This document shows, in pieces, positions 1 to 5,330 of a stretch of DNA of 5,330 nucleotides. The position numbers and the translations under genes are program-made. Position 1 is the stretch's first letter, and each line of letters begins with the position of its first letter. The DNA lies in NCBI GenBank assembly GCA_001304365.1, contig LJNA01000108.1, positions 1-5,330 of the forward strand, read 5' to 3'. A model generated the notes under the pieces. The model was given only the letters and a program-made list of their open reading frames with translations, was not told the DNA's origin and searched no databases. This DNA is from Syntrophobacter sp. DG_60 (lineage in GTDB: Bacteria; Desulfobacterota; Desulfofervidia; Desulfofervidales; DG-60).

Positions 1-121
1 TTGCTTTTGCGTCAGGTATAGTTTTGTTCACTCCCTTTTGCATGTCCTTGAAATAGAACTTGGTCTTTTTTCCCTTAGAGGCATACTCAACAATCACCTT
101 TTTAATCTCTTCTATCCCCAT
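1..121 (-). CDS. dsrD: DsrD, small winged-helix protein of dissimilatory sulfite reduction (partial, N-terminal 40 residues)
   Basis: The reading frame opens at ATG 121-119 and runs off the left edge, so only 40 residues are visible. It starts MGIEEIKKVIVEYASKGKK and continues with TKFYFKDM. The KFYF-D core after a short helix matches my memory of Desulfovibrio DsrD (about 78 residues, with SKFYFNDF at the same place). A strong Shine-Dalgarno GGAGGAG lies at 129-135, 7 bases before the ATG, and fixes the start. DsrD is a cytoplasmic winged-helix protein; family knowledge is that it binds DsrAB and acts as an allosteric activator of sulfite reduction, not as a classical regulator. Position behind dsrB on the same strand agrees with the usual dsrABD order. 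Unusually, 278 bases separate it from dsrB, and that gap holds a terminator and a candidate promoter. The C-terminal half lies outside the window, so completeness cannot be judged. Confidence 0.85.
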   Translation of the reverse strand, partial: MGIEEIKKVIVEYASKGKKTKFYFKDMQKGVNKTIPDAKA

Positions 122-154
122 ATCTTTACTCCTCCAATCTCTTTTTAATGAATT

Positions 155-183
155 ACTCTACCACATCCTATAAAAGATGTCAA
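155..183 (-). promoter_or_regulatory. Candidate sigma-70 promoter for dsrD
   Basis: On the minus strand a perfect -35 TTGACA (183-178) is followed after exactly 17 bases by TAGAGT (160-155), which matches 4 of 6 positions of the -10 consensus. The ATG of dsrD starts 33 bases downstream of the -10, giving an estimated 5' leader of about 26 bases that contains the GGAGGAG ribosome binding site. The REP-like palindrome lies just upstream of the -35. This is a sequence call only; transcription is inferred. Confidence 0.6.
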
Positions 184-194
184 TGCTCTAGCTT

Positions 195-228
195 GAGATT
201 GCTTCAGCACTTCGTGCCTCGCAATGGC
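195..228. repeat. REP-like palindromic intergenic repeat
   Basis: An inverted repeat with arms ATTGC (198-202) and GCAAT (221-225), plus an inner pair GCAC (207-210) and GTGC (214-217) around a TTC loop. The outer context, GAGATTGCTTC on one side and CTCGCAATGGC on the other, matches a palindrome family seen in many bacterial genomes, usually written as ATTGCGAGG...GAAGCAATCTC. Only one good copy is present here, so mobility or copy number cannot be shown from the window. It sits between the dsrB terminator and the dsrD promoter. Confidence 0.65.
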
Positions 229-299
229 AGAGTGGACCCCTTCTCTAATACTAAAATTGCTTTGACGCAGTCCTGAATGCTTTTTTCATTGAAAATAAT

Positions 300-362
300 A
301 AAAAAATTAGGCCACAGAGCTAATTCTTACCACAAGGTCAAAAAATAGTTAACTCCGTGGCC
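300..362 (-). terminator. Rho-independent terminator after dsrB
   Basis: In the minus-strand transcript GGCCACGGAG (362-353) pairs with CUCUGUGGCC (319-310), and pairing continues four more bases to 349/323, giving a 14-bp stem. After the stem come UAA and then seven U residues (306-300). Two pairs (356/316 and 352/320) are G-U wobbles in the minus transcript but would be A-C mismatches in a plus transcript. That, with the U tract only on this side, sets the orientation. The loop is long (about 25 bases) and holds a small inner hairpin. A weaker A/T-rich inverted repeat (366-372 with 380-386) lies between it and the dsrB stop. The structure would end or attenuate dsrAB transcription before dsrD. 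Confidence 0.72.
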
Positions 363-399
363 ATTAAAAAAGCCCTCAACTTTTTTATCTGCTGTGGAA

Positions 400-1587
400 T
401 TAAATACCCCCTACGGCCTTAGACACCGCCCATGCAGCCTCTGTAAACTTAAACTGAGTAGTAGTCCTATAAGTATCGTAGGCCAGGCGGTAGTCATCAA
501 TCAAGTGCTCAGTAAAGGGAAGCTCGCACTTCTCAAAGAACCTTTCCCAGCCAATCCTCTCTGCCCAATCACCCAAGCGTTCATATTTTCTGGCATCTTT
601 GGCGTAAGCTTCTACCATGCGTTTAATGGTGGCACTTACTTCTGGCCAGCGTGGTGGGTTACTAGGGAGAGCAGGGACCACTACCTTAGAAAACTTAGGA
701 GGGCTCAGGCGGTTTGATATCTTTCCACCTGCCAAAAGCACTATACAGTCCCCTTCCTTGTCGGCCAGTGGGGTAGCCATGCACATGGTGTAACAGTTAC
801 CACAGAACATGCACCGCTCTTCTTTAACCTTTACAGTATTTACTTTTACCCCCTTAACCTCAGTCTTAGCTATAGTTATAGCACCTAGAGGGCAGGCCGC
901 CACTACCAAGGGGAGCTCACACACCTTATCTATTACCTCATCATCGATTATGGGGGGCTTGCGATGATAACCCAGTATGGCAATATCAGAGCAGTGGACT
1001 GCACCACACATATTCAGACAGCAGGCCAGAGAGACCCTGAGCTTTGCTGGAAGTTTCATCTCGATAAAATATTCATAAAGCTCATCCATGACAGATTTTA
1101 CCACGCCTGAGGCATCAATGGCCGGGGTATGGCAGTGGAGCCACCCCTGGGTATGGACAATATTGGTAATCCCTGCACCAGTTCCACCAACTGGAAATTT
1201 AAGGCTTCCTCCAACATGTTTCCTGCTTCCAACATCCTCTTTAAGGGCCTTTGCCTTCTCTTCACTGTCTACTAACCACTCAATGCAGTTTCTGGTAGTA
1301 AACCTCACACATCCATCACAGTATTTATCAGCAATATCACAGATCTCACGGACATGCTCTACAGTCATAAATCTGCAGCCACCTGCCCTTACTGTATACA
1401 CCTTCTCTCCTGTCTCAGAGACATGTACCAGGACACCAGGCTCTAATATCTCATGATATAGCCACTTTCCGTAATTTCTTATTATTATGTCTGGAAACAT
1501 CTCTCCATAATAGCGTGGGCCAACATCGGTAACCCTTCCTTGCATGGGCTTGTCTGGATTGTAGTGACCGAATTTTCCTAGAGACAT
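400..1587 (-). CDS. dsrB: Dissimilatory sulfite reductase, beta subunit DsrB
   Basis: DsrB forms the cytoplasmic alpha2beta2 sulfite reductase with DsrA; it carries the catalytically active siroheme and releases product onto DsrC. The 395-residue protein aligns along its length with remembered Desulfovibrio DsrB (about 381). Visible landmarks are the N-terminal YNPDKPM, RFTTRN (95-100), [16 protein letters not shown] (134-149), the siroheme-[4Fe-4S] cysteines C152 (HCH) and C189/C190/C194 (LACCLNMCG), and the ferredoxin cysteines C232, C259, C262 and C265. Differences from the remembered sequence are Met270-Ala where CPA is expected after C269, a Cys instead of Asn at residue 101, Gly-Cys at 70-71, and a tail of about 14 residues beyond the usual TQFKF end (residues 382-395, [14 protein letters not shown]). 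The start is set by GAGGAGGTG at 1592-1600. The dsrA stop is 21 bases upstream, so the two genes are co-transcribed and probably co-translated in equal amounts. Confidence 0.98.
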   Translation of the reverse strand: MSLGKFGHYNPDKPMQGRVTDVGPRYYGEMFPDIIIRNYGKWLYHEILEPGVLVHVSETGEKVYTVRAGGCRFMTVEHVREICDIADKYCDGCVRFTTRNCIEWLVDSEEKAKALKEDVGSRKHVGGSLKFPVGGTGAGITNIVHTQGWLHCHTPAIDASGVVKSVMDELYEYFIEMKLPAKLRVSLACCLNMCGAVHCSDIAILGYHRKPPIIDDEVIDKVCELPLVVAACPLGAITIAKTEVKGVKVNTVKVKEERCMFCGNCYTMCMATPLADKEGDCIVLLAGGKISNRLSPPKFSKVVVPALPSNPPRWPEVSATIKRMVEAYAKDARKYERLGDWAERIGWERFFEKCELPFTEHLIDDYRLAYDTYRTTTQFKFTEAAWAVSKAVGGI

Positions 1588-1608
1588 AACACACCTCCTC
1601 GTTCTATT

Positions 1609-3075
1609 TTATCTTGGATGCTTCTTTCTAAACTCATTAATATCCCTATGCCATGCTCCGGGTACATCTTCCCTTTTCCAGAATACATATGGGTTAGAAC
1701 GTGGCTCTCTGACCATCTGAGGCATAGGTGGAACCCCAATCATCTCCAAGAATTTTGGCAGGCTCCAACGCTGGATAAGCTCACCCAGCCTCTCACGGTT
1801 TTTCCCTTCTTCCATCCACCAGTCCCAAACCTTATCAACCAGGGCCTTAACATTATCATAGGGATATTCACTCTTCATAAATGGGATAGTCAAGGTAGAC
1901 ATCTGTGCACCTTCAAGTATTGGTGCCTTGGCCCCAAATAGGATGCTAAATCCAGTATCTGCACCAACCCTTAGCGCCCTGGGCATAACGTTTATACAGT
2001 GCATACACCTGGTACACTCTTTGTTATCAATCTTGAGGCCTCCGTCGTATTCCATACAAGCGGTGGGGCAGCGTTCAATTACCTCCTTTTGGATGTCAAA
2101 TTTTCCCCAGTCCCTTCCAGCCATTGCACCTGCATTGGGCGCAAGCTCACCTGCTACATAGGCCTTAACTGCCTCCTGGTCAATTCTAATATCATCCTTC
2201 CAGGTGCCAATATAGGCCATACAAGAACGGGCAATAGCAGCCACACAACCATTGGGACAACCATCAAACTTAAACTTAAATTTATAAGGAAATGCTGGCC
2301 TGTGAAGCTCATCCTGATAGTGCATGGTAAGCTCATAGCACATCTCCTGGGTATCAAACATGGCAAATTCACACCTTGCCTTGCCTATACAACAGGAGGG
2401 TGTACGAAGATTTGAGCCAGAGCCTCCCAGATCCTGACCCATGTCATAGGTTAGGTCAAAAAACATGGGCTCTAGCTGGTCAGTAATAGTCCCTAAACAG
2501 ACAATATCACCAGTGGAGCCATGTAGATTCATACATCCACTTCCCCGGTATTCCCAGATGTCACAGATTGACCTTAGCCACTCAGTGGTATAGAATTTGC
2601 TGGCAGGTTGGTTGATTCTTAGGGTATGGAAGGACCATACACCTGGAAACGTCTCCTGCTGATCATTATATCTTCCAATTACCCCTCCTCCATATCCAAA
2701 TACACCCACAATGCCTCCGTGCTTCCAGTGGGTCTCCTTGTCTATGTAAGATAACTGAAGTGTACCCAAGAGGTCTTCCACACAGTCCTTGGCCATCATC
2801 ATCTTATCATCTGGAAGTTTGCTTCTGTGGACTGCCTCCCTTATGGCATCAGAGACAAAGCTTGACCAGGGCCCCTTTTCCAGTTCTAGTACATCGGGGA
2901 GGTCATGCTTACACTTGAAGGCCTTAATGTCATCTTCTGTATAATTCTTAAGCTCCTCATCAGTATAAATTCTAATATCTTCGTATTTCACTTCTTCTTT
3001 TACACCTTTCTCCCTTGCCTTTTCCTTTGCCACCTCTCTAATACGGGGCATCATTTCATCAACCTTGGTTGGCAT
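1609..3075 (-). CDS. dsrA: Dissimilatory sulfite reductase, alpha subunit DsrA, with long N-terminal extension
   Basis: DsrA pairs with DsrB in the siroheme sulfite reductase that reduces sulfite in the cytoplasm, using DsrC as co-substrate. The 488-residue protein is unmistakable: GPW at 68-70, THWKHGGIVGVFGYGGGVIG (115-134), LGGSGSNLRTP (216-226), DELHRPAFPYKFKFKFD (255-271) and WDWWMEEGKNRERLGE (417-432). Siroheme-[4Fe-4S] cysteines are C229, C235 (Cx5C), C273 and C277 (CPNGC). The ferredoxin insert has C336, C354, C357 and C360. Each siroheme cysteine sits exactly 52 residues later than in Desulfovibrio numbering (177, 183, 221, 225), so the extra length is at the N-terminus. Residues 1-60 are highly charged, with a likely helix (RIREVAKEKAREK) and a repeated YT[DE]-type segment (YTDEEL, YTEDDI). 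The start at 3075 has a perfect AAAGGAGGT 5 bases upstream, so the extension is very probably translated. It leads the dsrAB unit. Confidence 0.98.
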   Translation of the reverse strand: MPTKVDEMMPRIREVAKEKAREKGVKEEVKYEDIRIYTDEELKNYTEDDIKAFKCKHDLPDVLELEKGPWSSFVSDAIREAVHRSKLPDDKMMMAKDCVEDLLGTLQLSYIDKETHWKHGGIVGVFGYGGGVIGRYNDQQETFPGVWSFHTLRINQPASKFYTTEWLRSICDIWEYRGSGCMNLHGSTGDIVCLGTITDQLEPMFFDLTYDMGQDLGGSGSNLRTPSCCIGKARCEFAMFDTQEMCYELTMHYQDELHRPAFPYKFKFKFDGCPNGCVAAIARSCMAYIGTWKDDIRIDQEAVKAYVAGELAPNAGAMAGRDWGKFDIQKEVIERCPTACMEYDGGLKIDNKECTRCMHCINVMPRALRVGADTGFSILFGAKAPILEGAQMSTLTIPFMKSEYPYDNVKALVDKVWDWWMEEGKNRERLGELIQRWSLPKFLEMIGVPPMPQMVREPRSNPYVFWKREDVPGAWHRDINEFRKKHPR

Positions 3076-3080
3076 GTCTT

Positions 3081-3089
3081 ACCTCCTTT
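3081..3089 (-). promoter_or_regulatory. Ribosome binding site of dsrA that decides its start
   Basis: AAAGGAGGT, an essentially full Shine-Dalgarno match, ends 5 bases before ATG 3075-3073. It supports the long form of DsrA. The only other Met codons in the extension (residues 8 and 9) have no such site, and no ATG occurs again until residues 92-94, inside the conserved domain. Confidence 0.85.
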
Positions 3090-3168
3090 CTAACCTTTTT
3101 AAATCCAAGATCTTTTAAAACCCTTAACTTACTTTCACCTCCTTCCTATGATTTTTTCTTTACTACTG

Positions 3169-3192
3169 TAAACTACTTTTATAAACTACTTT
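3169..3192. repeat. 11-bp direct repeat overlapping the dsrA -10 region
   Basis: TAAACTACTTT occurs at 3169-3179 and again at 3182-3192, a 13-base period. The pair spans the -10 hexamer (3178-3183) and the expected transcription start of the dsrA promoter. A shorter related TACTACT lies at 3161-3167. Direct repeats in this position can bind a regulator, but they may also come from a local duplication in AT-rich DNA. No known operator family is recognised. Confidence 0.45.
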
Positions 3193-3206
3193 AAAAAATT
3201 TGTCAA
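3178..3206 (-). promoter_or_regulatory. Near-consensus sigma-70 promoter for dsrAB
   Basis: Minus strand TTGACA (3206-3201), a 17-base spacer (3200-3184), then TATAAA (3183-3178): 11 of 12 hexamer positions match consensus. The -35 starts 16 bases past the qmoC stop. The expected start near 3171 gives a dsrA leader of about 95 bases. Such a strong site suggests dsrAB is expressed at a high level regardless of read-through from the qmo genes. Confidence 0.75.
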
Positions 3207-3222
3207 CGGAAAAAATGCCTAT

Positions 3223-4341
3223 CTACACACTTTCATACCTCTCATAGATCATGGCCACTGTCCTGTACACCAGGTGAGCCAGTTTTGAAAAAGGTAGATA
3301 GGCAAAAAGATAGAATACAGATACTAAATGAGTAAAGTAAAACAAACAGGCCCAGCTTGGCACCTTTAGCATCCTAAAAATTTCAGTTAAGAAACCGGTA
3401 ACTGCTAAAGCAAGCACTAATATAACCAAACTCCAATCAAAATATGTACTAGGGGTTTCTCTATCCCTAATTCTATCATAAAGAAGAATTAGGGAACCAA
3501 GAAGTAAGGCCATACCCGCGGCATTGGCTAACCATTTTACAGGATGCATTAGAGATAAAGGTTCTTCTATACCAGGCCAAACCCAAGTCCTAAAAAAGAG
3601 AATATTAGTAACAATAAACAAACCAACAAAACCCCATAATATAAGAAAGTGAAAATAAAATCTAATGTTTTTTTCCCCACATTTAAAAAATCTGTTATGA
3701 AGTAATATTTCTTTTATAGGAGGGATAATCATATTTAGCCACCCCCCTCGGGCCGCAATCTGTTCAGGAGTCAAATCTACTGTCTTTATATCATTCCAAA
3801 AATCACGAACACCAAAGAAGAAGGAAGCAACTATTAACATACTTAAACTAACAAATGTTAAATCAACTACCCATAATGATGAAGCAAACTTTGTAAGTTC
3901 TACTACTTCCTCTGCTTCGGGAATGTGAAAACCAGAAGTTATACCAATTAAAAATAAAAACCAAGCTACTGGAATAGCTAACAGGAGTGGAAGGTATTTT
4001 TTATCCTGAAGCCATTTTGCCAAAAATTTTGGTCTTGCATACTCAGAAATAGTATAAGCCCTTAATGATGCCATTACATCACCAGGCCTGGCACCCCTTG
4101 GACAATATATACTACAATCATTACAATAGTGACATAGCCATATATTTGGATCTTTAATTAATTTATCTTTTAATCCCCACTGGCCCCAGATCATTTCTCT
4201 ACGCGGAAATGGTTTATCATCTGTAGATAAAGGGCACACTGTAGCACATGTGGCACATTGATAGCATACGTTTAAAGAAACCCCACCTAAGCCCCTAATC
4301 TGCTTTATAAAATTTACATCAGGTTCCAGTATCTCTGCCAT
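3223..4341 (-). CDS. qmoC: QmoC, membrane subunit of the quinone-interacting oxidoreductase complex
   Basis: QmoC anchors QmoAB to the inner membrane and connects the menaquinone pool with APS reductase. The 372 residues divide into an N-terminal HdrC-like domain and a C-terminal cytochrome b domain. The first has two complete [4Fe-4S] motifs: C26/C29/C32/C36 (CYQCATCATVCP) and C70/C73/C76/C80 (CHYCNDCSIYCP), joined by the QmoC-like PFPRREMIWGQWGLKDKL (45-61). About six membrane segments follow, near 118-137, 157-177, 227-250, 270-288, 303-321 and 331-351. H231, H338 and H356 are candidate haem b ligands. Length fits the family (about 370-390). AGGAGG at 4350-4355, 8 bases before ATG 4341, fixes the start. 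It follows qmoB after 50 bases. The gene is far more AT-rich than its neighbours: 17 of 60 bases are G/C at 3841-3900 and 14 of 60 at 3661-3720, and Leu is mostly TTA. A generic HdrC/HdrE fusion is the alternative, made unlikely by qmoB upstream. Confidence 0.92.
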   Translation of the reverse strand: MAEILEPDVNFIKQIRGLGGVSLNVCYQCATCATVCPLSTDDKPFPRREMIWGQWGLKDKLIKDPNIWLCHYCNDCSIYCPRGARPGDVMASLRAYTISEYARPKFLAKWLQDKKYLPLLLAIPVAWFLFLIGITSGFHIPEAEEVVELTKFASSLWVVDLTFVSLSMLIVASFFFGVRDFWNDIKTVDLTPEQIAARGGWLNMIIPPIKEILLHNRFFKCGEKNIRFYFHFLILWGFVGLFIVTNILFFRTWVWPGIEEPLSLMHPVKWLANAAGMALLLGSLILLYDRIRDRETPSTYFDWSLVILVLALAVTGFLTEIFRMLKVPSWACLFYFTHLVSVFYLFAYLPFSKLAHLVYRTVAMIYERYESV

Positions 4342-4355
4342 CTCTCTTCCCTCCT

Positions 4356-4391
4356 GCCCCGTTGAGTAAGCTCTTTACTACTCTATGGGGC
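4356..4391. other. Intercistronic hairpin between qmoB and qmoC
   Basis: Perfect arms GCCCC/GGGGC (4356-4360 with 4387-4391) and GAGTA/TACTC (4364-4368 with 4379-4383) are separated by a 3x3 internal loop and close a 10-base apical loop. The structure begins directly after the qmoB stop codon and ends at the base next to the qmoC Shine-Dalgarno AGGAGG (4350-4355). No T tract follows on the minus strand, so it is not a standard terminator. A role in mRNA stability, processing or setting the qmoB:qmoC ratio is possible but inferred. Confidence 0.55.
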
Positions 4392-5330
4392 CTAAAATCC
4401 CTTAAATGGGTTAGGACCTATCTCTTTTATCTTTTCTATAAACTCATTAATCATTTTAGGAAGTTTGTGATAGTCTGTAATCATTACCTGCTCCATATGC
4501 ACCCTCTCTGGCTCTAATGCCAGCCTTTGCAAGGTCTCTCCCACCTTACTCAATCTATATTGGGCCAGTTCACTTCCCCTAACAAAATGACATTGGTAAT
4601 CGTCCCCTAACACACAACCTAACAAAAGGATGCCATCCATTCCTCTGGCTAAGGAATCACTAATAAAGACCAGGTTTAGTGAGCCCAGACAACGTACTGG
4701 AATAACCCTTATAGAGGCATCATATATAGTACGGTTAATTCCTGCCATATCAAGTGCTGGAATGGCATCGTTTTCACAGGCAAAGCATAGTATCCTAAAC
4801 TTTGGTTCGTCTTCATAAGGCACATTAATGGCCTTAATCATAGAGGAAATAATGTCCACACTATAGTCCTTAAAGCCAATAATCCTCTCTGGACAGGCCC
4901 CCATACATATCCCGCACCTACGACAGCGAAATAGATTCGGCAGAGGGGTCCCCTTTTCATCCTCCTCTAAGGCACTAAATGGGCATTCTATGGTGCACCT
5001 CTTGCACTGAGTACACCTTATGAGGAGAAACTCTGGATAGCTCAAATCCATTGCCCTGGGATGAACAGCCCTGCCCCGAGACTCAAGCTCCATACATTGA
5101 ATGGCCTTTAGTGCCGCCCCTGTAGCATCCGTAATAGTTTCATCCATATCCATAGGCTTCCTTACACAGCCTGCTATATAAATACCTGTCCTCCTTGATT
5201 CGTATGGGAAACAAATAAAGTTAGACTCTGGAAAATCACAAATTTTTGTCAAATTGCTGGCTGTAAGAAATGGCATTTCAGGCCCCTGCCTGTAATCAAG
5301 GTTGAGTATACCTTCCCAGGGCTGGGGGGT
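4392..5330 (-). CDS. qmoB: QmoB, HdrA-like flavin/iron-sulfur subunit (partial, C-terminal 312 residues)
   Basis: The frame stays open to the right edge, so the ATG at 5276 is internal: the 18 codons before it read TPQPWEGILNLDYRQGPE, which is conserved QmoB-type sequence. Full QmoB is about 750 residues, so the HdrA-like FAD region is mostly missing. Numbering from the edge: GIYIAG (49-54) is the end of the flavoprotein fold. Two ferredoxin [4Fe-4S] motifs follow, C106/C109/C112/C116 (CTQCKRCTIECP) and C136/C139/C142/C146 (CRRCGICMGACP). From about 178 an MvhD-like domain has C182, C185, C214, C239 and C247, with GCVLGDDYQCHF close to the family's conserved GDDYQCHF. QmoB works in the cytoplasm with QmoA and the membrane-bound QmoC, passing electrons between menaquinol and APS reductase (AprAB). 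A stand-alone HdrA-MvhD fusion is the alternative; the adjacent qmoC argues for QmoB. Base composition is ordinary (29 of 60 G/C at 4501-4560). Confidence 0.92.
   Translation of the reverse strand, partial: TPQPWEGILNLDYRQGPEMPFLTASNLTKICDFPESNFICFPYESRRTGIYIAGCVRKPMDMDETITDATGAALKAIQCMELESRGRAVHPRAMDLSYPEFLLIRCTQCKRCTIECPFSALEEDEKGTPLPNLFRCRRCGICMGACPERIIGFKDYSVDIISSMIKAINVPYEDEPKFRILCFACENDAIPALDMAGINRTIYDASIRVIPVRCLGSLNLVFISDSLARGMDGILLLGCVLGDDYQCHFVRGSELAQYRLSKVGETLQRLALEPERVHMEQVMITDYHKLPKMINEFIEKIKEIGPNPFKGF

Noticed and set aside
256..280. Possible degenerate second copy of the palindromic repeat (ATTGCTTTGACGCAG...)
   Set aside because: Only the ATTGC end resembles the family; the inner arms do not pair, so chance cannot be excluded.
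366..386. A/T-rich inverted repeat (AAAAAAG/CTTTTTT) right after dsrB as a second terminator
   Set aside because: The stem has one G-C pair and would be very weak; the hairpin at 310-362 is far better. It may at most assist.
122..399. Small gene in the dsrB-dsrD gap
   Set aside because: No frame with a ribosome binding site or recognisable protein was seen; the gap is explained by terminator, palindrome and promoter.
394..717. Plus-strand open frame of 107 codons antisense to dsrB
   Set aside because: It lies wholly over the certain dsrB gene, has no family resemblance and no clear ribosome binding site. The same holds for the plus-strand frames at 1088-1456, 1618-1941, 1928-2161, 1999-2415, 2905-3093 and 4630-4818, and the minus-strand frame at 2154-2372 inside dsrA.
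3211..3225. T run on the minus strand directly after the qmoC stop, considered as a terminator
   Set aside because: No G/C-rich hairpin precedes the ATTTTTT run, so termination is not supported.
5274..5276. ATG as the start of a 294-residue protein
   Set aside because: The frame stays open to the window edge and the 18 preceding codons encode conserved QmoB-type sequence, so this Met is internal.
1..5330. CRISPR array, tRNA, rRNA or insertion sequence
   Set aside because: No regularly spaced repeats, no cloverleaf or rRNA-like stretch and no transposase reading frame were seen.

Overview
The window carries core genes of dissimilatory sulfate/sulfite respiration, and every gene reads on the minus strand. 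In transcription order, right to left, they are: the C-terminal part of qmoB (runs off the right edge), qmoC, dsrA, dsrB and the start of dsrD (runs off the left edge). The DsrAB proteins look like the bacterial reductive type. This rests on residue-by-residue similarity to remembered Desulfovibrio DsrAB and on the dsrD beside them. A QmoC with a fused cytochrome b domain points to a Gram-negative sulfate reducer or sulfur disproportionator, most likely Desulfobacterota/Thermodesulfobacteriota, rather than a Firmicute. Species cannot be named from this window. Sampled stretches of dsrA and qmoB are about 48% GC.

Layout: 5330-4392 is partial qmoB (HdrA-like end, two [4Fe-4S] ferredoxin motifs and an MvhD-like domain). 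4391-4342 is an intercistronic gap with a hairpin touching the qmoC ribosome binding site. 4341-3223 is qmoC, clearly more AT-rich than its neighbours. 3222-3076 holds a near-consensus sigma-70 promoter, an 11-bp direct repeat over its -10 region, and a leader. 3075-1609 is dsrA with an N-terminal extension of about 52 residues. 1587-400 is dsrB with a tail of about 14 residues. 399-122 is a 278-base gap holding a rho-independent terminator, a REP-like palindrome and a separate promoter for dsrD. 121-1 is the beginning of dsrD.

How the genes work together: QmoABC links the menaquinone pool to APS reductase, which makes sulfite. DsrAB then reduces sulfite with DsrC as co-substrate, and DsrD is a small activator of DsrAB. 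The window therefore joins part of the APS-reduction electron-transfer module to the sulfite-reduction module. The qmo genes and dsrAB lie on one strand with no convincing terminator between them, but dsrAB has its own strong promoter. dsrD appears to be separated from dsrAB by a terminator and to have its own promoter.

No wholly new system was found. The points most worth following are the DsrA N-terminal extension, the transcriptional separation of dsrD, the qmo-dsr linkage and the odd base composition of qmoC.
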